A stretch of DNA of 64,000 bases from Bipolaris cookei (Eukaryota > Ascomycota > Dothideomycetes > Pleosporales > Pleosporaceae): assembly GCA_002286855.1 (NCBI GenBank), contig NRSV01000086.1:1-64000 (forward strand). The letters are read 5' to 3'. The number at the start of each line of letters is the position of its first letter. Within the stretch, counting starts at the first letter, position 1. Positions 25,169-37,673 of the stretch are shown here, piece after piece. The notes below the pieces were generated by a model that had not been told where the DNA came from, searched no databases, and saw only the letters and a program-made list of their open reading frames with translations. A program made the translations under genes and the position numbers.

Positions 25169-25703
25169 GATTGCAGCGCGTTATATGGCGAAGTGTGTGC
25201 GTCTTCATGGCGCCATAGGGGAGACGACGGGCAATGGGTAGAGGCAGCCAGTATGCATGGAACGAGTATGCTGAAGCGACGCCAGATCAACGGGGCGACA
25301 TTGGCTTTTATGTGCGCAATTTCCTTTTTTTGGTATGAGTATGTGTATACAATTATTGCAGCAGCGAACAGTGTGTATCAAGTAGCGTCGGGGATGGGGC
25401 TACCTCGGGACCCAAAGACTGGAGGCGTCGATGCGCGTCATGGGCGACGTACAGGGGGGAGAACAAGCTTGGGCCTCTCTGCTCCTCCGCAAACCTATTA
25501 CCACAGCACCGCGGAGGCGAGACGTGCACAAGACCAACAACGCCTGGGCTGCGACCTGTACTGCACGCCATGGCAGTCATCCGCCGCTAGCATTACCTTT
25601 CTTCTCCTCCGTCTTCTTTTCTTGAAATTCTCTCGGCCTATTTTTCTTGTCCTCGGTGGTAGCTCTCACGACTGCCAACAAACAATCCCCACGCCTCGTT
25701 ATC
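25169..25703. promoter_or_regulatory. Divergent promoter between CSF1 and the Hfl1-like gene
   Basis: The two starts face away from each other across 535 bp. The last 110 bp before the plus-strand gene are CT-rich (CTTTCTTCTCCTCCGTCTTC type), common just upstream of fungal transcription starts. No other gene fits. Confidence 0.55.
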
Positions 25704-28028
25704 ATGGACGCAGGCAGCCTCCACCAGGGCCTTGAAGCAGATGGCTTCTCCTCTGGTGGTACTGGGGCTCGCTTTGCACATGCCGTCATCATAGTAGCCG
25801 GTGTCTGCGCCCTCGTAGCAAGTCTAGTCACTGTCGTGTAGGTCGCAGTGCTGTTTCCCCATAGTCAACTCCCACTGACGTAGCTATAGTGCTGTCTGGT
25901 TACAGACGTGAGTAGGGCCCCTCCAGTTCTGGGAGGCCTATTTTAACCCACATGCAGGAAGAACTACAGGAAGCCAATGCTACAAAGATATGTAGTCCGT
26001 ATACTGCTCATGTATGCCTGACCACGCGTCTGCCATGTCCTTATGCTGAACGTCCACAGGGTCCCAATCTACTCAGGCGCATCATGGGCCAGCTTGGTCT
26101 CCACCACGGCAGCAGCCTACGTCGAGCCCTTCAGAGACGTTTATGAGGTACCAAGATCACTGTCGCCGTCGTTCGCATATACTGATCAGTCCAGGCCTTC
26201 ACCATCTATACCTTCCTACAACTACTCATCAACTTCATTGGTGGCGAGCGAGCCCTTATTATCCTCATGACCGGTCGAGCTCCCGTCTCTCACCTATGGC
26301 CGCTGAACTTATTCTGTTCCAAGATTGATATCTCCGACCCGCACACGTTCCTTGCTATCAAACGGGGTATCCTCCAATACACATGGGTCAAGCCGCTGCT
26401 CTCGATAGCCACCATCATTATGAAAGCTACAGGGACATACCAGGAAGGTTATATTGGCTTAACTTCGGGCTACTTCTGGAGTGGCATCATCTACAATGTC
26501 AGCATCACAATCAGTCTGTATGCGCTCGCCATGTTCTGGGTCTGCATGTCCACGGACCTCAAGCCCTTCCGTCCCATGCCCAAGTTTCTGTGCATCAAGG
26601 GCATCATTTTTGCTTCCTACTGGCAAGGCTTTTTCCTTTCCATCCTCGTGTTTCTTGGTGCCATTCCGGACGACGTCGCCGGTTACAGTCCTGACAATCT
26701 AGCTGCTGCCATCCAGGATGCCCTCATTTGCTTCGAAATGCCTCTCTTTGCAGTAGCCCACTGGTATGCTTTCTCTTGGCACGATTATGCCGACTCAACC
26801 ATCTCAGCCGCAAGGTTGCCCGTCAAGTATGCACTGCGTGATGCATTTGGTCCTCTCGATCTCATACAGGACACCAAGGAAACTTTTGCAGGCAAACATT
26901 ATGAGTACCGCTACTTTGACGCGCGTGACAATGTACTTGCACACGAGGAATCTTCATCAAGAGCAGCGCGGATGGCTGAAGGAATGCGCTTTGAAAGAGG
27001 AGGCAAGGGCAAGTACTGGATTCCAAAGCCTGGACAAGGCTCGGAGCATGAGCCTTTGCTTAGCAAAGTCACGTCGAGTCGCGCCCGAGCAATGAGCCCT
27101 GGACCACACAAAGCTCTCAATGGTGAGGGTGCCAAGTATGGGGCACCTGACGTTGTTGAAGAGCCGGAACTAGATGCCCACGAAGAGCGACTCTATGAAA
27201 ATGCACGTAGGCTGGAGTTTGGGGACTGGAATGTAAGTGGGCATAATCACAAAAGTTGCACATTTAGCTGACTTGCACAGTACCCCGTCATCGAAGCGCA
27301 TCGGCCATCACGCGAAGACCGCTTGTACGCAGATCCCAACATACTGACTGCATCCACCAACCGCAATTTGCTACAGCCCACCAAGGACCACAAACGAAGA
27401 CGGAAAAGCCAGATCAAGGAGATCCAATCGTCTGTGGATAAGGGCAAGCAGCGTCGGGGGTCGAGCACAGCAGGGTCTTCACACTCAAAGTCGCCGCATT
27501 CCAAATCACACGCCCCCTTTAGCCACCTTCTGCGACAAAAGTCATCATCGTCGAGCTCTGCCAAATCGGACCGGACCCAGCTGGTAGACTTGGTTGTTGA
27601 AGATCGCCAAGCTGAGGAGGTGGAGCGGGTGCGCGCACGCAAGGAAGGAGGCCCAGGATGGAACGAAGTTCCGGCAAAGCACTTTGTGTAGGTCTAGACT
27701 TGAGGCAGACGTGGTGCAAATGACTAACTTTTGTTGCAGCCACACGTATCCCAAGGAAGGTGAGACGGAAGAAGTGCGAGAAGGCTTCAACCCTGATGAG
27801 CCGGAGGCACATAATCCCGAGGCGGAGCACAACCTCAATCAGCCATTTGTTGTTGACGAACAAAGCGAGGAGGAGCAGCGAGAGCAAGATATCAAGCCGC
27901 ACGTGACGAGCGAGGCCAATCATTGGGAAACACGCGACGTCAGTGAGCACAATGAAGATGAGGAGGACCGGCTCAGCCCCTCATATGGTAGTTTCAGAGA
28001 GGAGCGGAATGCTTGGAGCCAGAACTAA
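25704..28028 (+). CDS. DUF300/TMEM184-OSTalpha family membrane protein, Hfl1-like
   Basis: Seven exons give 675 aa: 25704-25837, 25890-25907 (an 18-nt microexon), 25958-26011, 26060-26147, 26195-27232, 27281-27687 and 27740-28028. All phases close. The N-terminal 350 residues hold about seven membrane segments with family signatures: KNYRKPMLQRYVVRILLMVP, WASLVSTTAAAYVEPFRDVY, ALIILMTGRAPVSHLWPLN, then the QGFFLSIL and EMPLFAVAHWYAF regions. The C-terminal half is hydrophilic, with Ser/Lys-rich and acidic stretches. Fission yeast Hfl1, of this family, sits in the vacuole membrane and recruits Atg8. A vacuolar role here is inference by family. The Atg8-binding region of Hfl1 is C-terminal, and the long tail here leaves room for one, but I did not identify a clear motif. 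Confidence 0.92.
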
Positions 28029-29647
28029 CGGCGCACGTCACTTGTTCCAAACACGATGCATATGCCGGTCGATCTTGTTTCATTCCAGGGTCCGTTTGGG
28101 CATGAGGATAGGTGTTGTCGGCTTTGCTGGGTTTTCTATTTGCTTTATACCCGATGTTAAGTTCGGTGCGCATTATATATATGCTTTGAGTGGTGAGTTT
28201 CTGGCGTACGGAGTCAATGGCGTGATGCAATACATAATGGAAGCACTTGTATTCATCTTTTGACACGTGGGCTTTCTGATATAACTGTGCATAAGTTTCC
28301 GCTGTCGCCCAAGTATTAGATTCGGTTATTCCAGATGCAGCACAGACGTTTCCTGATTAAGATACAGGCCCAGTTGGCGAGCCGTATCTGGATCCCGAAG
28401 TAACCATGTGTTGGAGTGGCTTGCGCCGCCGGAAAGCAGACCCGCCAAGCCATGGTGTCTGAGATGGTGATTCGGCAGTTGGTTGTACTTGTTGAGATGT
28501 CCAGTGTTTCAACATCTGGCGGTGTTCACCAATGGCGGCATTGTGTTTCGAGCGCATTTTGGCTGATATGGGCGATGGCAAGGTGCATTGGCCGTGGGCC
28601 ATGTGTGTATGCATGCAAGACGGGAGCGAGGCTAGGATCGAGTGGCGCATATTTGCACATGTGACAGGCGCACGCGAGACGGGCAAAAGTATGGAAATTG
28701 CCGTCGCGACGAAGCTTTTGGGTCAGTCCCCTCTCAACACCATTATGATCGCCCGTCATCGCTACAAATCGCACTACGTGCTCAATGCCAAACACTGCCG
28801 GCCCGTTGCGCCCCGCACGTCTCAGAGGTTATGAAAATAGACCTTCAGTGTGGGACTTCTGGGCTTTCAAGCTGCGACAAAGCTGCGCGCATACTCTTAC
28901 AGGCCCGAAATGAAGCAGCAACCTCAAAGGCCACGCCAACTAACGAGGCGCGTATCCCATCAGGCCAGCCAACCCTTGGATGTGTCTTCTTTCGCGGTTT
29001 CGGTCCGCAAGCGCTATTGCTTCTTCACTGGTCCACACAGCGCTGCCACTTCTTCCCGCTATACCTTGAGCGCTTAACCGTTGGACCTTCTCGGCCAATC
29101 ACATCTCAGACTCTGCCTCTTTGGTACCTTGATGCCAGCAAGCCTCCATGCGAACTAACATGTGAGATTAATGATCGCCATGCCGGGTATGCACTGCTAT
29201 TGGGTCCATGTATACACGAGAGAGCATGGAGCAGGCCTCAATCTATAATATGAAAGCAACTGTCGTCCCGTGGCCTGCGACTGGTTTGCTGTTCTTGAGG
29301 GCCCTGGTGGACCTACAAGGCTTTGAAGCAAAGGACCACTCAAGTCCAAGGACAACACATATTCTGTCAACGGTTCAGCCTCTTTTATGCCCCCTGCCTC
29401 TTTTGTTCCATCGTCCTTCCCCGCTACTCTTTCTTTTTTTTTCCCAACTCTTTTTCTGACATTTTTTTTACGTTCTGGTAGTGACTAGCTCCATTAGAAG
29501 CGCGTCATTCTTCCAGTATCTTATCACTATTATTGTTGTCGTTGCTGTTTTCTGCTCAACGGTTCTCTTATTAATTCGGACAATGGGTTACTAGCTGCAC
29601 TGGTTTGCAAGCATAAAAAGAGATTTACATCACGGGACACGAAAAAT
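28029..29647. other. Intergenic, no gene recognised
   Basis: This 1.6-kb gap between two same-strand genes has only short frames without protein character. A pyrimidine-rich tract at about 29380-29470 probably marks the promoter of the Ser-rich gene that follows. Confidence 0.5.
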
Positions 29648-31486
29648 ATGCACGAGAAAGAGCAGAGCTCGCCATGGCTGGCCATCAAGTTTGGATGCTG
29701 TGCATCCAAGGAAGATGTTATTGACGAATCGAGGGACGGTATAAGAGACATTGGTGGGTTTGATCATGCTCAATAAATGCAATACGACGCTGACGTACAT
29801 CAATCAGAAGAAACCGACATGCGCATCTGCTATGAACAGCCTCGCGCTGTGCCCCAGCCCTGTGCTGAGCCAATACATGCGCGTCCATCAACAAGTCAGT
29901 CGGTCAGCCGACACGTCTCACAATGGATATCAAACAGTTGTGAGTATGCCACACGTGCCTCTTCTCGCACCAGCATCTCCACCCTCGCACGACCTAGTCG
30001 CTCGCGAGCTCGCCCTAGTATCAGCCGGCCCACTAACTTTCGACACTTTGATGGCCTTGATGACTTCCCATCAATGCTCGACGACGCATCCATGCCCGTC
30101 CGTCGTCGTCGGAGCTTTCGTCCTCTTGAGCTCTCCATCTACCTACCCAATGGCTGTGGTTGTCTCTCTCCGTTGCCAGACTTTGGCGACGAAGAGTACT
30201 GGTCCAACTTGCCATCACAGCTCTCCCGTCCCCAAGAAGCCCATGTCCGTGTAAGAGACTCGCGTACTAGTTCTGTATCCTCGGAGCCTTCTTCGTATTC
30301 CTATCTTGTCCAACGCAAGCCTATTTGTACCAACTCCGGACGCAGCAGTGTGCAGAGTCAACACAGCACTGTCACACACGAAAGGAGATTGTCTGGAACC
30401 ACCATGGGCACCATGGCCACGCCTACACTTGCGTTTCTACCTGAAGACTCACCTCTTCCAGAGAACCAAGTACCTGAAAAGCCCTCCATCCGTCGTTCAC
30501 GTACTTCCGGCACATTATCACCAGCACGCGTCCTCTCACGCCTCCCCTCACCATCTCGTGCTCGTGCCAACACCGCGCCCTCCCGCCCCGGCAGCATCCG
30601 GCGCACAAAAACCGACGTTGACGACGCCATCCGCGAACTCAATACCATCGTCGAAGAGCGCCGCGCAAGCGCCTACCGCTCTCAAACCCAAACCCCCTCC
30701 TTGATCAACCGCCCTCCACCCTCCCCCTCCCACCACGTCCCTTACCTCGCCCCTTCAATGCGCATGCACGTGCGCTCCGAGACCCTCTCCGATATTGGAT
30801 CCGCCTTCTCAGCACCCTTGAGCTCCAAGGCTCTCCCCTCCACCCCAGAGCCCGCCCGCCGAACCACCTTAGGTCTCAGCCTCGCAGTTCCCCCGCGCCT
30901 CCATACAGGCCCTCTAACTTCGAATCCTCCTACCCCGCCTCCAGCCGCGACACCCGCAACCCCGATTGCCCGGCTGGGCGCTTGGCTCAAGCGGTCTACA
31001 TCGTCGCTCGCATCGAGTGCGACATCCTTGCCCACAACGCCCAAGACGGTAGCCTCGTTTTACAAGTGCGAGAGTACTAGACCCGATCTCTCTTCTTCTT
31101 CTTCTTCCTCGAATCTTTCAGAACGTACAGTACATGCGCGTCAGGAGTCGCAGGGGAGCACCGATACCGCTACTACCGTCACCCTCTACACCACTTTTTC
31201 CAACCAGACTCGTGCCGAATCTCCAGTGTCAAGCATAGCTACGACGTCTCCGCCGAGAAAACTCCGACGTGTACCTGCGCCCTTGATTCTTGTCGAGGAT
31301 AAGGAGATTTGCGTTGAGAATGTTGTGGTTTCGCCAGCCAGCACAAGGTGGAATGCTACGCCGCCGATTAGTCCGAATAGAGATTTGTTGAAGGGGATGG
31401 AGATTGTGGCTAAGGATGTTGGTGTCGGGAGGTGGGGTCGACGGAGTTTTTTGAGGAAGGAAGGGGCGGTTGGTGTGGCGTTTTAG
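29648..31486 (+). CDS. Ser/Pro/Arg-rich disordered fungal protein of unknown function
   Basis: Two exons, 29648-29753 and 29808-31486, give 594 aa. The long frame has its own ATG at 29777, but that codon lies inside what looks like an intron: GTGGGT donor, CTGAC branch point, CAATCAG acceptor. Splicing joins, in phase, a first exon encoding MHEKEQSSPWLAIKFGCCAS. The rest is mostly low-complexity Ser/Pro/Thr/Arg. One more conserved-looking island lies at about 85-160 (RSFRPLELSIYLPNGCGCLS, FGDEEYWSNLP). Many SP/TP sites suggest phosphorylation. I recognise no domain. The ordered N-terminal segment with a Cys pair may be a membrane-association motif, which is inference. Confidence 0.72.
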
Positions 31487-33675
31487 ACGCGAATGATGAT
31501 GCTGGGAGGAGAGGGTGGGTGGGGGTGGGGGTAATTCTTCTTCCTTTCTTTCTTTTCGATTTTTTTGGAGAGAGGGGGGAGAGGGGGTGTAGATGTTGAA
31601 CCACCCCTTCCCCACCCTTTTTTGCGTTTTTGATACCCAGGTAAGATATGGATAGGGTTTGGATGGTGGATGCGGCTTCTTTTTTCTTCTTTCTTGGCTA
31701 CTTGCCGAACCCCTTTAGATATATACCCTCTGGTGTCTAGTTTTTCTTCCTGTTTAGCTTTTTCTTTCCTAGGTCCAGAAGATTGTCTATGTCTTTTGGG
31801 GAGGAAGAGAGAAAGAGGGGGAAGTGTGTGAAGGAGATGAGGAGTGGGGGTGGATAGGATAGTTTAATACGACATTTTTGTCTAGATTTTTGGAGTGTTA
31901 GAGATTCGTATGAACAGTGGGGTGTCTCTATCTTTTTTCCGCGTTGTAATAGTTTTGAGGTGTGGTGGCGTGGAGGCAGGTTTGCTGTGTTATTGCGAGT
32001 GGAGGTTAGATCGGAAGACAAGGATATGCGTATGTTGTAGGGATGTTGACTGCATATTTAAACTGGTAATTCTAGGATATAGACTCTTGCTGTCGAGTGA
32101 AAAGACGAGGGATATGTAAGAATTATCTGTTTCGTAAAATGCCTAAGTCTCGACTTGCTGATATTCTGTAATTGTAATTTTGCTCCATACGCGAATGTAA
32201 TGAATTATTTAATTCTCTTCCTTTCGACCCAGACATATGTGGTAGGATTGAAGCGATTTCTCAACTTAAATTTTTTTCGTATTCTTGAATATTGGTCCAT
32301 CGTCTTTAGGTTTACAAAGCTTTTTTTTCGTGGAAGTGTCATTTTCATCGTTACCTTCGTTGTCATATTGTTTTTTTCTATTAAAGAATTCACTTCATAC
32401 TTGAGCAAAACGTACAACAGACATTTACAACGGCATTTCACATCATCTACACGTGGTAACAGCTCCATCACAGTTACCCTATATAAATATATATATAAAA
32501 AATCTTATCAAGTTCTACCGCAAACCCCAGCGGCTTAAAACCATCTCCAACACTCCCGCGTTGCAACTCGTCAAGGCAAAGATAGCGTATCGTACCCACA
32601 AAATCCAATAATTTACTAAGACGCCACAAAAAAAGCTGTGGCATTCTAGATATCTTACCAGCATAGAACGGTCGGTGAGCAAAACAGCTAGTTATATCAC
32701 ATACGTATGTTGTCAGTCTCCAACAGAGCCCGCTAGACCTAACTAGGTAGGAGCAAAAGTATACGGCCCTATGCATCAAATGAAGTAACACCCAAGCCAC
32801 ACTTATATGCAGAAAAAAGGGGAGAGAGGTGAACATTCATGCGTTTGAAGAAGACGACGATGCCTTCATACCCAACGCCACAGAACAGCGTATAGCGTAA
32901 CCAAACAGCAAAGGCAGAGCAACACCTCTACTACTCATCCCACGGAAAAAAACGCACGTGCAATCGCCTCGCCCATCACTAGATCCCGCGACTCCCAGAA
33001 CCAAACCCTCCCGCACCCACGTGCCCTTATTTCAAGCAACGCCATTCGCTACAACAAATCACTACGATCTTGCCATCTCGGCCATCGCCGCATAATACTT
33101 TACTCTGTTCAGCAGCTTTCATCTCCCCCGGCGGGCCAATCAGCCATGGCACCTTCCCAAAGCGGAAAAGGCGTCGAGGGGCCGCAGTACCAGCGCTGCC
33201 AGCCAATCAGAGCGCAGTGATAGCTACACGCGCCTGGGTAACACAGGTAAGTTTTTGTGGTGTGCCCATGGCCATGGTTTGAGAGGCGAAAAGTAGTTTT
33301 GTATGATGGCTTTCTACTGTGCTGTTGGAGCGGGTTTTGGTCAGGGGGAGGCAATGGGGGTTCCCGGCGAGCCCGAGTTGGTGGGGGTCAGCAACGGAGG
33401 TAGGTACCATTGTGTGATAGTAGGTAACGACAAGGCCGCGGCTAGTAGTCTACTGTGTAGGACCGGGGTTTCTTAGGACGCGAGTTGCTTGGTGTAGAAA
33501 TTGAATGAGGAAAACGGGTAAGGAAGGATAAGTGTATTTAAGGGACATGGGGGTAAGGCTTGGTCTAAAGAGGTTTATAGCTGGGCCTTTTTACTTACCC
33601 TCTCTTTGTGTCGTTCGTTCGCTCACTCGCTATCTTAACAGCACACCGGTGCTTGTTGCTTTTGCCCAATCAACA
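31487..33675. other. Intergenic, AT-rich then nuclease promoter
   Basis: Purine/T tracts at 31490-32500 look like 3' flank. At 33060-33250 a short stretch ends in a strong donor (ACACAG then GTAAGTTTT at about 33247), but no coding partner was found. The last 150 bp hold the nuclease promoter. Confidence 0.45.
33535..33542 (+). promoter_or_regulatory. TATA-like box of the nuclease gene
   Basis: TATTTAAG lies 134 bp before the start codon, followed by a CT-rich stretch (CTTACCCTCTCTTTGTGTC) where transcription probably begins. Confidence 0.4.
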
Positions 33676-35901
33676 ATGGCGTCTCTGACCCGCTTACTCG
33701 CCTTGTCGGCATCTGTCGCTACTTCCACGGCCCTTACCATTGCTGAGATCAATGGCGCGAAATTCATCTCTCCATATAGAGATCAGACCGTATCCAATGT
33801 CTCTGGTATCATTACCGCAAAGGGACCCGATGGTCTCTGGCTGCGCTCTACAACGCCTGATCGCGACGAGCGCACATCCGAATCGATATACGTTTTCGGC
33901 CGCACATTCGGTAGCAATCTGACTGTCGGAGATACAATTGTCCTGGGCGGCAAAGTCACCGAATTCCGATCCAACAAGGACTACATTCCCATGACACAAT
34001 TGTCTAGTCCAGTATTGCAAAAGAAACTGAGTTCGGGAGCCAGCGTACGAGCTTTGGTCATCGGAAAAGATACGCTCAACCCACCAGACAAGCAATACAG
34101 CAGTCTAGATGGTGGCGACGTTTTCGCCGTGCCGAACAATGTCAGCCAGATCAGCGTGGCGAATCCTGAACTCCAGCCCAAGAATTTTGGCCTCGATTTC
34201 TGGGAAAGCTTGATGGGCGAGTTGGTTACCGTCAAGAAGCCCATTGCTCTTACCAAGCCAAATCAGTATGGCGACACATGGATTGCAGGTGACTGGAAGG
34301 TTTCTGGCCGCAATGGCCGTGGTGGATTGACTATTACGGATAAAGATGCCAACCCAGAGGCCATTATCATTGGTACTCCTCTAGATGGAACAAAGAACCC
34401 CAAAGATACCAAATTGGGTGATTCGGTCGAGGAAATTACTGGTGTTGTTAGCTATGCATTCGGCTTCTACCGCATCCTACCCACAACGGCCATCAAGGTA
34501 ACCAAGAGCCAGACACCTGCTCTTCCATCTCTTTCCAAACTCAACTCAAGCGGAAAATGCGACGGCATTACCTTTGGAGCGTACAACGTAGAGAATCTCG
34601 CACCAAACTCGACTCACCACCCGGACCTTGCAAAATACATTGTCAATTACATGAACAGCCCCGATATCATCTTTGTCCAGGAGGTCCAGGATGACAATGG
34701 CCCAATCAATGATGGTGGTAAGTTTTTTTTCAGCAAAATTGCACAATCTATCCGTTGCTCTGATTCGCGTGCTATGTTGCGTTTCACTAGTTTCCACAGA
34801 TGTAACGTTGCACCCAGCCTAGACTGAGGGCACCTGCTTTGTTGTGACACTGACCCCGTATAGTTGTGTCTGGAAACCGTACGTTGACGACGCTCAGCGC
34901 TGCGATCGCTGCTGCGGGAGGACCAAACTATTCCTTCACTGAGATAGTGCCGGTAGATGATCAGGACGGTGGCCAGCCAGGGGGTAACATTCGCAACGCG
35001 TACTTGTACAAGCCCAACGTTCTCCGTCTTTACAAGCCAAACCCGGGCAGTTCTCTGGACGCGACGGAAGTAGTTGCTGGTCCCACACTCAAATACAATC
35101 CTGGTCGCATTGAGCCCGAGAACGCTGCGTGGCAAAACAGCCGAAAGCCGTTGGTTGCACAGTGGGAGGTTATCGAGAAGGTGAGCGCGAAGAAGCCGAA
35201 TGTATTCTTCACTGTCAACGTGCACTTTGGATCAAAAGGAGGAAGCAGCAGCATCCACGGTGACGCGCGACCCCCAGTAAATGGCGGCGTTGGTAAGATC
35301 GTCGAAATAGAAACGTGTGCGACAATCGCTGACACTGCAATTTAGACGATCGTCTCGAGCAATCACGTCTAACCGCCAACTTTGTCAAGGTACGTTTTAG
35401 GATGATCTGCGGTTGTATTGTACGATGAAGCGCAAATGAGGGTGGCTGCAGCATGCTTCCCGTCCCTTTCTCTCTCTCGGTAGTACCAGCAACGCCGCCC
35501 TTGCACAGAAAGACATGCGCTTCCCCTAGGCAATTCTTATATAATGCAAACCTTAAGCGAGACTAACAATGGAATAGGATATCCTTTCGCAAGATAAGAA
35601 CGCTCATATCGTTACTGCAGGTGATTATAACGAGTTCGCCTTCGTGCAGCCTCTCAAAGAGTATACCAATATTTCAGGCCTCAAGGATCTCGACGCGGTC
35701 GTCAGGATTGACCCAGTCGAACGCTACACATATCTGTTTGATATGAATGCTCAGGAGCTGGACCACATGTTTGTATCGCCAGCACTAGCCAAGAAGGGTA
35801 GAGCTGAACTCGAACATCTCCATGTTAACACATGGCCGGATTTTGATTCGCAGGTTAGCGACCATGATCCTTCGGTAGCAAGACTGGATGTGTGCGCTTA
35901 G
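33676..35901 (+). CDS. Secreted endonuclease/exonuclease/phosphatase-family nuclease
   Basis: Four exons, 33676-34717, 34864-35292, 35346-35389 (44 nt) and 35578-35901, give 612 aa. The start is the ATG that opens a signal peptide (MASLTRLLALSASVATSTAL). Residues about 20-290 form a beta-rich N-terminal region like that of extracellular ExeM/NucH-type nucleases. The EEP domain follows with its metal and catalytic residues: Asn304 in GAYNVENL, Glu336 in FVQEVQD, Asp521 and Asn523 in AGDYNEF, LDHMFVS, and Asp600-His601 in SDHDP. GDYNEF departs slightly from the usual GDFN. It probably degrades extracellular DNA or RNA, or another phosphodiester, in nutrition or host contact (inference). The gene stands alone, followed 1.8 kb downstream by a transporter gene on the same strand. 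Confidence 0.9.
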
Positions 35902-37673
35902 ATGATGCATATCATAATCTAGTAGGCGGTTAAATGAATACAATAGGTAACGCCGACCCTGAGCCTGGCTGCGTTCCGTAAAACCCAAACACAATGAACC
36001 CGTGCATTAGAGCCTGTCGTCTATCCTTTTAGATGCATAATCTCCGTCTGTTGAGGTGGACTGTACGCTATTAATATCGTGCGTTATTGCGGCGTGGTTT
36101 GTCAAGGGAAGCTGCTAATTTCTAGGTTGTGAAGACGCAAAGGCATGTTCCAGTTGCTAAAACCTCGTGCGGCGTGCCAAAGGGCATTTGATGCACTGCT
36201 ATTGGCAGACGCCTCTTACATGCATCCAACCGTGCCATATCAGCGCATCAACATGACAGCGTATCATGTCAGCAAGAATTGTGGAGGGCGTACTAGTGGG
36301 GAGCAGGCGAGAGACTCAATGGAGGTTTGCTGATCAGCTTGAAAATCCGTTGACGGCCACGCGACAAGCACATGGCTGACGGTGACGTTTCAACTTGCAG
36401 GGCTGCTCAGTGGTCCGCAAACCCAGCTCTTGGTTACATACCATACCGCAAGTTGGCTACGTGCGGACGGCTCAGCACCTGTCGCTGGCTCCGATACCGT
36501 GGCCCGGGTTTAGAGAGTGTGTACAACATGGATCATGGTGCTCAGGTGCACAGTCGCGACGAGGAGTAGCTTCCATTCTCCCGCCGACAAAGTGGATAGC
36601 CGACGCCCCTGTCGAATTGCATGGAGGCAGTGTTCCATTTACCCGACGCAGCTATCTGACTTTCGTCAGCCAGATCCTAGTAACCGCAGGCGGAATGGAT
36701 TTCGACGACAACAAATGATGGCTTGGGGGCGGGGATGGTCAAGCCAAGTCCAGTCCTAGTTAGCGCTGCCAAGCTTCCCCACGACCCCAGATCCGACGTC
36801 AATGCCCACCAGATAAGGCTTTGCTCGACTGTAACACAGTACCGTGAACAAATGCCGTCTGTCTTAGAAGCTCTAAGAGACGGCGCGGCTGCTACAGCGG
36901 AGAGAAAGCTAAAAAAAGCTTCGCCCAACCGGCTGAAAAACGTTGTCCTGCAGGCCTTCCCGTATCCGTGGTTCCATGTTGAGGGCGCTGTGCCAAGGTC
37001 TTGGGAGGCACATTCACGCGGCCAAATGGACGCATGGATAGTGCCGAGAGACTTCAAATAGCGCCACAACTGGGCGTTCTGGAACGCAGATAGTTCCTAA
37101 TTCATTGCCTTGGCCCGAAAGCCGGAGTGGGCTTTAGCGGACTAATTGTTTTTCAAAGACCCGTATGCCGACAGGTCCGCGCTCCTCGACGAACGCACTT
37201 GAAGCCCGAGGCTGAAACTTTATCTGAGGCTTGAGTCTTCGTCGGTGTTTGCCAGACGCTAGACACATTGTAACCCATCTAGCATTGTGGACTAACGTGT
37301 TGGAGCCATCCGTTGGTGGGTATCAGTGCGACAGATTGATATCTGTACAGACATGGTGGTACTGCAGCCGCTACGGTGCTCTAGCGCCAAGTCAACGTGC
37401 GCTGCGATCATCATTCCTTCTTGGGCGTCCGCCACAATAGGACGCAGGAATTGATGGGGCCAGCTAAACGCGCCGTCTTGACCCATTCAACCGCCCCATG
37501 GGGTTCCGGGGGGCACTAGCCAACCCGGTCATGTCAACCCTAGCAGAGGCCTATCTCGTTTCGAGGCAACACACACAGCGTGTGCAAGCCCGGGTACATA
37601 TAGACCCTTGACTGCCTCTTTTGCCTGCGTCCCCCAGTCTCTCGTACTCCCTTCCATCTGCGACAAAAGCAAC
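35902..37673. other. Intergenic, no gene recognised
   Basis: A 112-codon plus frame (36723-37061) and its antisense frame are open together, but neither has a recognisable domain or splice partner. The right end carries the MFS gene promoter. Confidence 0.45.
37595..37604 (+). promoter_or_regulatory. TATA-like box of the MFS gene
   Basis: TACATATAGA lies about 70 bp before the start codon, followed by a CT-rich leader (TTGACTGCCTCTTTTGCC). Confidence 0.4.

Noticed and set aside
33145..33260. Possible 5' UTR exon of the nuclease gene ending at a GTAAGT donor
   Set aside because: A TATA-like box and CT-rich leader lie much closer to the nuclease start, so a distant leader exon is not needed.
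36677..37069. Overlapping plus and minus frames of 112 and 130 codons
   Set aside because: No recognisable domain, no splice signals linking them to other exons, and both are open together, as expected by chance in GC-balanced DNA.
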